From: Streptomyces sp. NBC_01476
Lineage (GTDB): Bacteria; Actinomycetota; Actinomycetes; Streptomycetales; Streptomycetaceae
Length of the DNA: 64,000 bases
Direction of reading: 5' to 3'
Assembly: GCF_036227265.1 (NCBI RefSeq)
Contig: NZ_CP109446.1
Coordinates: 6,589,001 to 6,653,000, forward strand
The position numbers and the translations under genes were made by a program. Numbering within the stretch: the first letter of the stretch is position 1; every line of letters begins with the position of its first letter. This document shows positions 42,523-50,594 of this stretch, in pieces. The notes under the pieces were generated by a model. The model did not search any database. It was not told where the DNA came from and was given only the letters and a program-made list of their open reading frames with translations.

Positions 42523-43931
42523 CAGGCGTTCCCGCCCTGCTCGCCGGCCGGCCGGGCTGCCGCGTCGCGACTGTGCTCGCCGGCCCACTCCGCTGCCGCG
42601 TCACGGAACAAGTTGATGGCAGGCAGGTGCTTCTCGCGCAGTGCCCGGTCGGTGACGCCCAGGCCCTCCTGCGGGGCCAGGGCGAGGACGCCGACCTTGC
42701 CCTGGTGGAGGTTGCGGTGCACGTCGTACGCGGCCTGCCCGGTGTCCTCCAGCGCGTAGGTGCGCGACAAGGTGGGGTGGATCTTCCCCTTGGCCACCAG
42801 GCGGTTGGCCTCCCACGCCTCGCGGTAGTTGGCGAAGTGCGAGCCGACGATCCTCTTGAGGCTCATCCACAGGTACCGGTTGTCGTACTCGTGGGTGTAG
42901 CCGCTGGTGGACGCGCAGGTGACGATGGTGCCGCCCTTGCGGGTCACGTACACCGACGCGCCGAAGGTCTCGCGGCCCGGGTGCTCGAAGACGATGTCCA
43001 CGTCCTCGCCGCCGGTCAGTTCACGGATCCTGCCACCGAGCCGCTTCCACTCCCGCGGATCCTGGTGGTGTTCGTCCTTCCAGAACTTGAAGCCCTCCGC
43101 GCTGCGGTCGATGATCGCCTCGGCGCCCATCTTCCGGCAGATCTCCGCCTTCTGCGGGCTGGACACCACACAGACCGGAGTCGCGCCGCCGGCCAGCGCG
43201 AACTGCGTCGCGTACGAGCCGAGTCCGCCGCTGGCGCCCCAGATCAGCACGTTGTCGCCCTGCTTCATGCCCGCGCCGTTGCGCGAGACGAGCTGGCGGT
43301 AGGCGGTGGAGTTGACCAGCCCGGGTGCCGCCGCCTCCTCCCAGGTCAGATGCGCCGGCTTGGGCATCAGCTGGTTCGACTTGACCAGCGCGATCTCGGC
43401 GAGGCCGCCGAAGTTGGTCTCGAAGCCCCAGATCCGCTGCTCCGGGTCGAGCATCGTGTCGTTGTGCCCGTCGGCGGACTCCAGTTCCACGCTCAGGCAG
43501 TGCGCCACCACCCGGTCGCCCGGCTGCCACTTGTTGACCCCGGGCCCGGTGCGCAGCACCACACCGGCCAGGTCGGAACCGATGATGTGGTACGGCAGGT
43601 CGTGCCGCCGGGAGAGCGGCGACATCCGCCCGTACCGCTCCAGGAAGGCGAAGGTGGAGACCGGTTCGAAGATCGAGGTCCACACCGAGTTGTAGTTGAC
43701 CGAACTGGCCATCACCGCCACCAGGGCTTCGCCGGGGCCGAGTTCGGGCAGCGGCACCTCGTCCAGGTGCAGCGAGACGCGCGGGTCCTTGTCCCGGGTG
43801 GTGAGGCCGGAGAACATCTCGGCCTCGTCCTTGTGGACGGTGACGGCGCGGTACGACTCGGGCAGTCTGACGGCCGCGAAGTCGGCGGCCGTACTGTCCG
43901 GCGCGAGGATCGCGTCCAGGATTTCCTTCAT
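42522..43931 (-). CDS. ccr: Crotonyl-CoA carboxylase/reductase
   Basis: A 469-residue medium-chain reductase that carboxylates crotonyl-CoA to ethylmalonyl-CoA with NADPH and CO2. It is the entry step of the ethylmalonyl-CoA pathway and a source of extender units for polyketides. The four residues known to hold CO2 in the Kitasatospora enzyme appear at the same numbers: Asn81, Phe170, Glu171 and His365. The NADPH fold is LIWGASGGLGSYATQFALAG. A GGAGG site about 9 bases upstream fixes the ATG at 43931. It is the first gene of the cluster, with a promoter about 200 bases upstream. Confidence 0.97.
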   Translation of the reverse strand: MKEILDAILAPDSTAADFAAVRLPESYRAVTVHKDEAEMFSGLTTRDKDPRVSLHLDEVPLPELGPGEALVAVMASSVNYNSVWTSIFEPVSTFAFLERYGRMSPLSRRHDLPYHIIGSDLAGVVLRTGPGVNKWQPGDRVVAHCLSVELESADGHNDTMLDPEQRIWGFETNFGGLAEIALVKSNQLMPKPAHLTWEEAAAPGLVNSTAYRQLVSRNGAGMKQGDNVLIWGASGGLGSYATQFALAGGATPVCVVSSPQKAEICRKMGAEAIIDRSAEGFKFWKDEHHQDPREWKRLGGRIRELTGGEDVDIVFEHPGRETFGASVYVTRKGGTIVTCASTSGYTHEYDNRYLWMSLKRIVGSHFANYREAWEANRLVAKGKIHPTLSRTYALEDTGQAAYDVHRNLHQGKVGVLALAPQEGLGVTDRALREKHLPAINLFRDAAAEWAGEHSRDAAARPAGEQGGNA

Positions 43932-44288
43932 ATGACTCGCCTCCGGCGGAGCGTTCGCACCGCGTTCGGGAACGCGGGGGTCGATGGGATGGGGGTGCCG
44001 TCGTCGGTTCGCAGTCGTGCGGTGAAGGGTTCGCGCGGTGGCGCGGTCAGTGCCTGTGACGCAGGCGTCCGGGCCTGGGGGACAGCAGGCGTACGGGGAT
44101 CGCGGTACGCCCGCCGCCCGGACTGCCCACACCGTATGACACCCCGTGCCAGTCGTAAAGACACTGAGTGCCATCAATTTCTCTCAAACGTCACCCTGGG
44201 CCCGCAAACGAGCAACAGCGGCCACCCGGGCCTGCCGGGCGGTCGCTGTGCGCGGTCGGGAGCCGTTCGGGAGAGCGGCAGAGGGACG
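43932..44288. other. Leader and promoter region of ccr
   Basis: A 357-base spacer between TetR and ccr. It carries the ccr promoter (44131-44159) and a leader of roughly 195 bases. In the leader, CGCGTT (43961-43966) and AACGCG (43971-43976) form a short stem with a 4-base loop near the ribosome site. I do not see a cobalamin riboswitch box. Confidence 0.5.
44131..44159 (-). promoter_or_regulatory. Promoter of ccr
   Basis: On the minus strand TTTACG (44154-44159) and TACGGT (44131-44136) are 17 bases apart. Just upstream, 44160-44172 is a near-palindrome (GACACT, one base, AGTGCC) that could be an operator. Confidence 0.55.
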
Positions 44289-45080
44289 TCAGGCCCTGCG
44301 CAGCGCCTCTTCGATGCTGCGCAGGATCTCCGCGGGGGAGGCGTCGGTGCGGGCCACCGCGACCACCACCTCGCCGTGCCGGGAGACCGTGGACACCGGT
44401 CGCGCGGTGGCGCGCGAGGGTATCCGGCCGGCTCCTATCCCGGTGCCGAAGGTCACCTTGATCACCTCGAAGGCGTGATCGAGTTGCGCCTCGACGTCGC
44501 CCTTGCCGCCGGCCCGCAGCCAGCGCCGCAGCACGTGGTTGTGCGCCGCCACCACCGCGGAGGCGGCCACCTCGGCGAGCAGCGGGTCGTCGTCGCCGTC
44601 GCGGTGCGCGCCCTCGTCGAAGTGGCCCAGCAGATAGCGGGTGAAGAGCCGCTCGTAGCGGGCCACCGAGGCGATCTCCCGCTCCCGCAGGGTCGGCACC
44701 TCGCGGGTCAGCCGGTAGCGCTCCACCGACACCTCGGGCAGGTGCGCGTACATCCGCAGCACCTCGGTGATGCCGCGGCAGACCGTGTCCAGCGGGTGCT
44801 CGTGCGGGTCCGCAGAGTCCAGCACCGCCTGCACCCTGACCAGCGTGTCGTCGTGGTCGGGGAAGATCGCCTCTTCCTTGGAGCGGAAGTGCCGGAAGAA
44901 GGTCCGCCGCGCCACTCCGGCGGTCGCCGCGATCTCGTCGACCGTGGTGGCCTCGTACCCCTGCGTGGCGAACAGGTGCATCGCCGCCGCCGCAAGATCC
45001 TGCCGCACCCGGTGGCGCTGGGCCGCGGCCCGGCGGCCGTTCGCGGTCTCGGGTACGTCGGACTTCACGGACTGGGGCAT
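44289..45080 (-). CDS. TetR family transcriptional regulator
   Basis: A 263-residue TetR regulator. The helix-turn-helix is at about residues 36-75 (MHLFATQGYEATTVDEIAAT, GVARRTFFRHFRSKEEAIF). The helical ligand domain follows, with a C-terminal extension of about 50 residues. It lies between ccr and the 3-hydroxyacyl-CoA dehydrogenase gene, all on one strand, so control of the ethylmalonyl-CoA genes is a reasonable guess. TACGTT (45087-45092) is 6 bases before the ATG, a leaderless arrangement. Confidence 0.9.
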   Translation of the reverse strand: MPQSVKSDVPETANGRRAAAQRHRVRQDLAAAAMHLFATQGYEATTVDEIAATAGVARRTFFRHFRSKEEAIFPDHDDTLVRVQAVLDSADPHEHPLDTVCRGITEVLRMYAHLPEVSVERYRLTREVPTLREREIASVARYERLFTRYLLGHFDEGAHRDGDDDPLLAEVAASAVVAAHNHVLRRWLRAGGKGDVEAQLDHAFEVIKVTFGTGIGAGRIPSRATARPVSTVSRHGEVVVAVARTDASPAEILRSIEEALRRA

Positions 45081-45155
45081 GTGGGGAACGTAACACGCCG
45101 GGCCGCCCGGTCCGGCGGTCGGGGGAAAACCGCCCCAGCCCGCCGGACGGGTGCG

Positions 45156-45174
45156 CCGGCCGCGCCGCGGCCGG
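45156..45174 (-). terminator. Hairpin directly after the 3-hydroxyacyl-CoA dehydrogenase gene
   Basis: CCGGCCGCG and CGCGGCCGG face each other around one base, next to the stop codon on the minus strand. It separates this gene from the TetR gene. Confidence 0.5.
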
Positions 45175-46983
45175 TCAGCGGGCGGCATACTCGCGGAAGC
45201 CCCGGCCGGTCTTACGGCCCAGGCAGCCCGCGGAGACCAGGTGTTCCAGCAGGGGCGCCGGTGCCAGGCCCGGGTCGCGGAACTCCTCGTGCAGCACCTG
45301 CTCGATCGCCAGCGACACATCGAGACCGACCACGTCCAGCAGCTCGAACGGGCCCATCGGATAGCCGCCGCCCAGCTTCATCGCCGCGTCGATGGCGTCC
45401 ACGGTCGCGTAATGGTCCTGGACCATTTTCACCGCGTTGTTGAGGTACGGGAAGAGCAGCGCGTTGACGATGAAGCCGGCCCGGTCGCCGCAGTCCACCG
45501 GGTGCTTGCGCAGCGTCCCGCACACCTGGTGCACGGTGGCGAGGACATCGGGCGCGGTGAGCACCGTACGGACCACCTCGACCAGCTTCATGGCCGGCGC
45601 CGGGTTGAAGAAGTGCGCCCCCACCACATCCTGCGGGCGGCCGGTGGCCCGGGCGATCGCCACCACCGGCAGTGAGGAGGTGGTGGTGGCAAGCACCGCG
45701 CCCGGCTTGCAGACCTTGTCCAGCGTCCGGAAGAGCTGCTGCTTGACGAACAGGTCCTCGGCCACCGCCTCCACCACCAGATCGGCGTCCGCGAAGGCGT
45801 CGTACGAGCCGGCCGGCGTCACCCGGGACACCGCCTCGTCCCGCTGCTCCGGGGTCAGCCGTCCCCTGGCCACCGAGCGGTCGAGCGACGCCGCGAGCCG
45901 TGCCACCGCGAGCTCGGCCTTCTCCGGCGTCCTGGCGGCCAGCGCCACCGGGAAACCGGCCTTCGCGAAGACCTCGGCGATGCCGGTGGCCATCGTGCCG
46001 GACCCGGCCACGCCCACCCGCCGCACGGTCCGCCCCTCGGCGGCCCGCGTGCCCGGGTCGCCCGGGGTCTCGCCGTCCGGCAGCACCACCGGGCTGCCGG
46101 GCGCGTCGTAGGTGTAGAAGCCGCGGCCCGCCTTCCGGCCCAGCAGCCCGGCCGCGGTCAGCTGCTTCAGCACCGGCGCGGGCGCGTGCAGCCGGTCGCG
46201 GCTGGCCTCGTACATCGCCTCCAGCACGGTGGTCGCGGTGTCGATCCCGATCAGGTCGAGCAGCGCCAGCGGGCCCATCGGCAGGCCGCAGCCGAGACGC
46301 ATCGCGGCGTCGATGTCCTCCCGGGTGGCGTACCGGGCCTCGTACATCGCGGCGGCCTGGTTGAGGTAGCCGAAGAGCAGGCCGTCCGCGATGAAGCCCG
46401 GCCGGTCGCCGACCGGCACCGGCTCCTTGCCGAGGTCACGGACCAGCGCGGTGACGGCGGCGGTCGCCTCCGGCGAGGTGAGCACCGTGGAGACCACCTC
46501 CACCAGTTTCATGGCCGGCGCAGGGGCGAAGAAGTGCAGGCCGAGCACCCGGTCGGGCCGCGCGGTCTCGGCGGCCAGCCGGGTCACCGACAGCGCGTTG
46601 GTGCCGGTCGCCAGGATCGCGCCCGGTTTGGCGATCCGGTCCAGCGCGGTGATGACCTCGCGTTTAGTGTCGTACCGCTCGTCCACCACCTCGATCACCA
46701 GATCGGCGTCGGCGGCGGCCTGCAGATCACCGAAGGTACGGAAGCGGGCGAGCGCGTCGTCCCGCTCGGCGCCGGTCATCCGCCCCCGCTCCACGGCCCG
46801 GGCGGTCGAGCGTTCGAGTTCCGCGACGGCCCGCCGGGCGGCGGCGTCGCTGAGGTCGACGCCGATCACCTCGTGGCCGCCGCGGGTCAGCACTTCGGCG
46901 ATACCGGTGCCCATCGTGCCGAGACCGATGACGGCCACGACGGAGGGAGGGGGGACGGGAGAATCCAGGGAGGGACGGTCCAT
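45175..46983 (-). CDS. Tandemly duplicated 3-hydroxyacyl-CoA dehydrogenase
   Basis: A 602-residue protein made of two complete 3-hydroxybutyryl-CoA dehydrogenase units. Unit 1 begins with VVAVIGLGTMGTGIAEVLTR and unit 2, at about residue 310, with VGVAGSGTMATGIAEVFAKA. Both have the NAD fold, the catalytic block HFF(A/N)PAPAMKLVEVV, a GFI(A/V)(D/N)xLLFxYLN segment and the ending GRKxGRGF. Single-unit enzymes are about 285 residues. It would interconvert acetoacetyl-CoA and 3-hydroxybutyryl-CoA, upstream of crotonyl-CoA and Ccr. The ATG at 46983 has a GGAG site 7 bases upstream. Confidence 0.93.
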   Translation of the reverse strand: MDRPSLDSPVPPPSVVAVIGLGTMGTGIAEVLTRGGHEVIGVDLSDAAARRAVAELERSTARAVERGRMTGAERDDALARFRTFGDLQAAADADLVIEVVDERYDTKREVITALDRIAKPGAILATGTNALSVTRLAAETARPDRVLGLHFFAPAPAMKLVEVVSTVLTSPEATAAVTALVRDLGKEPVPVGDRPGFIADGLLFGYLNQAAAMYEARYATREDIDAAMRLGCGLPMGPLALLDLIGIDTATTVLEAMYEASRDRLHAPAPVLKQLTAAGLLGRKAGRGFYTYDAPGSPVVLPDGETPGDPGTRAAEGRTVRRVGVAGSGTMATGIAEVFAKAGFPVALAARTPEKAELAVARLAASLDRSVARGRLTPEQRDEAVSRVTPAGSYDAFADADLVVEAVAEDLFVKQQLFRTLDKVCKPGAVLATTTSSLPVVAIARATGRPQDVVGAHFFNPAPAMKLVEVVRTVLTAPDVLATVHQVCGTLRKHPVDCGDRAGFIVNALLFPYLNNAVKMVQDHYATVDAIDAAMKLGGGYPMGPFELLDVVGLDVSLAIEQVLHEEFRDPGLAPAPLLEHLVSAGCLGRKTGRGFREYAAR

Positions 46984-47257
46984 CGCGTGACTCCAGACGC
47001 TTGAGGAACCGCGGGGCGCGCGAGCGCGCGGCCACCGCCGGGAGTGAGGAGGAGTCGCGGGCCGGGGGGTCACCCCGCGCGCCCGCGCAGTCAACGGCGG
47101 ACCCTGTCCCGGGGCCTCGCCAAGCGATGCCGAACCGACGTCGTGCTCATCAGTGCCCGGCGGCTGCGTCACCACCCACCGAACACCCGGCTCTCCGAGG
47201 GTAACCCGTCAGTAACTTCCTGGCCAGCCCTGTGCGCAGATGACATCCCCCCAACCC

Positions 47258-47715
47258 ATATGAGCGGCGGCCTGCGGCGCGCAACCGGGAGTCCCACCGC
47301 GCCCGCACGGGCGGTCCCTTCCGGGAGGCCGGGGGCATCTGCCTGACGTCGGGGGGTTCCGGCTGTGGTGGGTCCGACCGACGGAACGGCTCCCTGCGGG
47401 AAGCCGGGGCGCTGATGGCCTGGGACGGCAGGGCCCTCGGCCGGCTTGCGGGGGTTCTGCTGGGGTGGTCCGACCGCACGGGCGGCTCCCTGCCGGAAGC
47501 GGGACGCGGTGAGCCCGCAGGTCGGACGGCCGACGGCGCGCGGCGGGGGGTTCCGTTGCGACCGAATCAGCGGCTCCGTGCGAGGGCCGGGGGCTGTGGG
47601 GCCTCGGGTCCGGGGCCGGTGCGGCGCGCGGCGGGGGGTTCCGCCGCGCCCGCATGAGCGGCTCCCCGCGGGAGACCGGGCGCTGGGGGCCCGCGGGTCC
47701 GGGGGCGGGCCGGTC
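47258..47715. repeat. About five degenerate tandem copies of an 88-97 nt unit
   Basis: Each unit has a GGGGTTC block followed some 35 bases later by CGGCTCC and CGGGAAGCCGGG-like sequence. The GGGGTTC block lies at 47354, 47451 and 47547, and the last two copies share the identical 20 bases starting at 47536 and 47624, exactly 88 apart. The first copy (from about 47258) is the most diverged. Confidence 0.65.
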
Positions 47716-47829
47716 GTCCGGGTGGGGGATCGGCTGGGGGAGCCGCGGGCGGGGGGCTCGGTGGCGCGGGGGAGAAGGCCGGTGCCTGCGGAAAAGGGGA
47801 GGTTGCCCACCCGGTTGGGCCGCGCGGCT

Positions 47830-47835
47830 TAGGGT
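47830..47835 (+). promoter_or_regulatory. -10 element of a leaderless promoter
   Basis: TAGGGT ends 6 bases before the ATG at 47842. A TTGCCC at 47803 is the nearest -35 match, with a long 21-base spacer. Confidence 0.45.
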
Positions 47836-47841
47836 GGGGCG

Positions 47842-48267
47842 ATGGACTCCGCGTCGCGTGAGCGGCTCGCGCTCGCTCTTACCGCCCCCGGACAGCCCCT
47901 GGCGGTACGGGAATCCGCCGCCGTGGAGCTCGCCGCCGCGGGGGACTCGCGGTCGTTCGAGACCCTCGCGCTGCTGCTCAACTACCGCGACGAGGCCCGC
48001 GCCCAGCAAGCCGCCGAGGCCCTGCTGCGGCTCGGCGACCCCCGCACCGGCCGGGCCGCCGCCGCGCTCGCCACCAACCCGCTGCGGGTCGGCTACGCCC
48101 TGCCCGCCATCCGCCTGCTGGTCGAACTGCGCGCACCCGAGGCGGTACCCGCGCTCACCCAGACCCTGCGGCGGCTGCGCGCCGCGCCGCAGCCCGCCCA
48201 CGAACGGATCGCCCGGGCCTGCGCCGAGGGACTGGAAGCGCTGGGGGCCGTCAGCGAGGAGCCGTAG
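47842..48267 (+). CDS. HEAT-repeat-like protein
   Basis: A 141-residue all-helical protein built of HEAT-like pairs such as AVRESAAVELAAAGDSRSFE, LALLLNYRDEARAQQAAEAL and LPAIRLLVELRAPEAVPALT. HEAT solenoids bind partner proteins, and no enzymatic residue is evident. It begins at a leaderless ATG and overlaps the 3' end of the convergent GNAT gene by 17 bases. Confidence 0.8.
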   Translation: MDSASRERLALALTAPGQPLAVRESAAVELAAAGDSRSFETLALLLNYRDEARAQQAAEALLRLGDPRTGRAAAALATNPLRVGYALPAIRLLVELRAPEAVPALTQTLRRLRAAPQPAHERIARACAEGLEALGAVSEEP

Positions 48268-48820
48268 GCACCCCGCGGACGTACCGCACTTCGCGCAGCG
48301 GCACCCCGTCGTACTGGTCCGTCGTCTCCGCCCCGTCCGCGGTGAAGCCGGCCCGCCCGTAGAAGCGCCGGGCCGCCGTGTTCTCCGCGAGCACCCACAA
48401 CAGCAGCCGCCTGCGGCCCAGTCGGGCGCTTTCGCCGATCACCGCGGCGGTCAGCGCCCGCCCGGCGCCGGTACCGATCCGGTCGGGGCGTACGTAGAGC
48501 GCGTACAGCTCGCCGTCCGCCGAATCGTCCGGCTCCCCGCGGTACGGCCCGAACGCCGCCCAGCCCACGACCTCTTCGCCGGATGCCCCGGATGCCCCGG
48601 GTCCGCCGGGTCCCCCGCCCGGCTCCACCGCCACCAGATTCCGTACCCGCCCGGCCGATCCGGCCAGGAACCTCCGCCGCTGCGCCGCGTCCTGCTCCAC
48701 GTCCATCGCGTCCAGATAGCTCTGCGGCACGATCCCGGCGTACGCCGCCCGCCACCCCCCGACCCGGATCGCCGACACCGCCGGCACATCGTCATCGGTC
48801 ATCGCCCGTACGCGCACCAT
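48251..48820 (-). CDS. GNAT family N-acetyltransferase
   Basis: A 189-residue acetyltransferase. The N-terminal VRAMTDDDVPAVSAIRVGGW, the central strand ELYALYVRPDRIGTGAGRAL with the acetyl-CoA loop (RIGTGAG), and VLAENTAARRFYGRAGF are classical GNAT blocks. The acceptor is unknown. TAGGGT (48827-48832) lies 6 bases before the ATG at 48820, again a leaderless arrangement. The central part (about 75-95) contains an extra Gly/Pro/Ser-rich loop. Confidence 0.9.
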   Translation of the reverse strand: MVRVRAMTDDDVPAVSAIRVGGWRAAYAGIVPQSYLDAMDVEQDAAQRRRFLAGSAGRVRNLVAVEPGGGPGGPGASGASGEEVVGWAAFGPYRGEPDDSADGELYALYVRPDRIGTGAGRALTAAVIGESARLGRRRLLLWVLAENTAARRFYGRAGFTADGAETTDQYDGVPLREVRYVRGVPTAPR

Positions 48821-48838
48821 GCGCAGACCCTAGGCGGA

Positions 48839-49870
48839 TCACATGAGGGTCAGCTGGGTATTTTCCGCGGGCCGCGCCGGCACCACCGGCTCCTCGGCGA
48901 CCGGCGGTTCGACCTGCCGTCCCCTTCGCAGCGGCCCGCACCCGAACTCCGCGGCGAACTCGTGCACCTGCCGGGTGACCTGCCGCTGATACCACTTGGC
49001 CGCATATGAACCGCCCGCGTACAGCGTCTCGTAGCGCCGTACGAGATGCGGGTGGTGCTGGGCCAGCCACGCCATGTACCACTCACGGGCCCCCGGCCGC
49101 AGGTGCAGCACGATCGGGCTGACCGAGGCCCCGCCGGCCGCCGCGATGGCCCGTACCGTCGCCCGCAGCTGCTCGGGGGAGTCGCTGAGGAAGGGCAGCA
49201 CCGGCGCCATCAGGACCGACGGTGCGAGCCCCGCCTCGGCGAGGGTGCGGCAGACCGCGAGACGCGTCTCGGGGGAAGGGGTGCCCGGCTCCACGCTGCG
49301 CCACAGCTCCCCGTCGACGAATCCGACGGACAGCGCGAGGGACACATCGGTGACGCGGGCGGCCTGCCGCACCAGTTCGAGGTCGCGCAGGATCAGTGAG
49401 CCCTTGGTGAGGATCGAGAACGGGTTCGCCCGGTCGCGCAGCGCGGTGATGATACCCGGCATCAGCCGGTAACGGCCCTCGGCCCGCTGGTAGCAGTCGA
49501 CGTTCGTCCCCATGGCTATGTGCGCGCCCTCCCAGCGGGGCGAGGCCAGCTCCCGGCGCAGCAGCTCCGGCGCGTTGACCTTCACCACGATCTGCGAGTC
49601 GAAGTCGTGCCCGGTGTCGAGGTCGAGGTAGCTGTGCGTCTTGCGGGCGAAGCAGTACACGCAGGCGTGGCTGCATCCCCGGTAGGGGTTGACCGTCCAC
49701 TCGAAGGGCATCCGGGAGGCGCCCGGCACCCGGTTGATGATCGAACGCGCGCGGATCTCGTGGAAGGTGATGCCGCGGAAACCCGGGGTGTCGAAGGTGC
49801 GGGTGGTCACCGCGTCCGTGCTGAAGAGCGCACCTGCGGAGTCATGGCGGTCCAGCTGGTCCCAGCGCAT
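48839..49870 (-). CDS. Radical SAM protein of the Rv2578c type
   Basis: A 343-residue radical S-adenosylmethionine protein. The iron-sulfur motif is GCSHACVYCFAR (CxxxCxxC), preceded by WTVNPYRGC, and the barrel shows SILTKGSLILRDLEL and SVLMAPVLPFLSD. It resembles the Rv2578c family, related to the SplB photoproduct-lyase-like proteins, with no proven substrate. The DNA-repair lyase fold is only suggested by similarity. The 3' end lies 18 bases before the GNAT start on the same strand. Confidence 0.9.
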   Translation of the reverse strand: MRWDQLDRHDSAGALFSTDAVTTRTFDTPGFRGITFHEIRARSIINRVPGASRMPFEWTVNPYRGCSHACVYCFARKTHSYLDLDTGHDFDSQIVVKVNAPELLRRELASPRWEGAHIAMGTNVDCYQRAEGRYRLMPGIITALRDRANPFSILTKGSLILRDLELVRQAARVTDVSLALSVGFVDGELWRSVEPGTPSPETRLAVCRTLAEAGLAPSVLMAPVLPFLSDSPEQLRATVRAIAAAGGASVSPIVLHLRPGAREWYMAWLAQHHPHLVRRYETLYAGGSYAAKWYQRQVTRQVHEFAAEFGCGPLRRGRQVEPPVAEEPVVPARPAENTQLTLM

Positions 49871-50016
49871 CGCGCCCTCCTTCGGTCGTCAGTGGTCCCC
49901 GTCCGCCCCAGAATAGAACAGAAATTCGAAATGCGGGTGTGGTTGGCTGTGCGACACGCGACACGCGGTATGCAGCGCGTAGCGGACACGTCGCCCAGGT
50001 AGATCGAGGAGAAGTC

Positions 50017-50463
50017 ATGGCGCTGGTCGAGGCCACCACGGAGCGCATCGTCGAGGCGGAGCCGGAGCGGGTGTACGACGCGCTCGCCGACTACGCCGGG
50101 ACCCGCGGCCGGCTGCTGCCCGGACAGTTCAGCGAGTACGAGGTCCGCGAGGGCGGCAAGGGAGCCGGCACGGTCGTCCACTGGAAGCTCCAGGCCACCA
50201 GCAAGCGGGTCCGCGACTGCCTCTTCGACGTCACCGCCCCCACCCCGGGGCAGCTGGTCGAGACCGACCGCAACTCGACGCTCGTCACCACCTGGACCGT
50301 CACCCCGGCGGGTGAAGGCCGCAGCAAGGTGGTGACCGCCACGACCTGGCAGGGCGCGAGCGGTGTCGGCGGCTTCTTCGAGCGCACCTTCGCGCCCAAG
50401 GGGCTCGGCCGGATCTACGACGCGGTGCTGGCGTCGCTGGCGGTCGAGGTGGAGCAGAAGTGA
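50017..50463 (+). CDS. SRPBCC family protein
   Basis: A 148-residue START/SRPBCC-fold protein with a deep hydrophobic ligand pocket, related to polyketide cyclase/dehydrase-like proteins. The typical start is ATTERIVEAEPERVYDALAD, followed by KGAGTVVHWKLQATSK, RDCLFDVTAPTPGQLVETD and a long C-terminal helix (GRIYDAVLASLAVEVEQ). A GAGGAGAAG site just upstream fixes the ATG at 50017. It stands alone, so no ligand can be named. Confidence 0.9.
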   Translation: MALVEATTERIVEAEPERVYDALADYAGTRGRLLPGQFSEYEVREGGKGAGTVVHWKLQATSKRVRDCLFDVTAPTPGQLVETDRNSTLVTTWTVTPAGEGRSKVVTATTWQGASGVGGFFERTFAPKGLGRIYDAVLASLAVEVEQK

Positions 50464-50594
50464 CGCGGGGTTTCCGGATCATTCACTGATACGGGTGGTT
50501 TTGCCTGCTTCCTGGGAATCGCCGCCTCTGTCCGTCGTTGTCGCCTCGTGCGGGAAACGGTGGCGGAGCAGGCGGGACGAGGGGAGCGGCAGCG

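Larger units (their letters stand above)
46984..47841. other. Gene-free region with degenerate tandem repeats
   Basis: A stretch of 858 bases without a credible gene. The first 270 bases hold the upstream region of the dehydrogenase gene, including direct GTAAC repeats at 47201-47216. From about 47258 to 47715 it is built of repeats, listed separately. The last 40 bases contain the promoter of the next gene. Open frames here shift codon-position bias within the repeats and lack ribosome sites. Confidence 0.6.

Noticed and set aside
43932..44125. A cobalamin riboswitch in the ccr leader, since ecm needs B12
   Set aside because: I could not find the conserved B12-box sequence or the expected arrangement of stems. 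Only a short stem-loop is present.
40687..45443. Two very long plus-strand frames opposite ecm, ccr and TetR
   Set aside because: They lie opposite well-identified genes with no ribosome sites and no recognisable domains.
47169..48201. Open frames across the repeat-bearing gap
   Set aside because: They change character with each repeat copy, are Pro/Arg/Gly-rich and have no start context. A repetitive protein is less likely than non-coding repeats.
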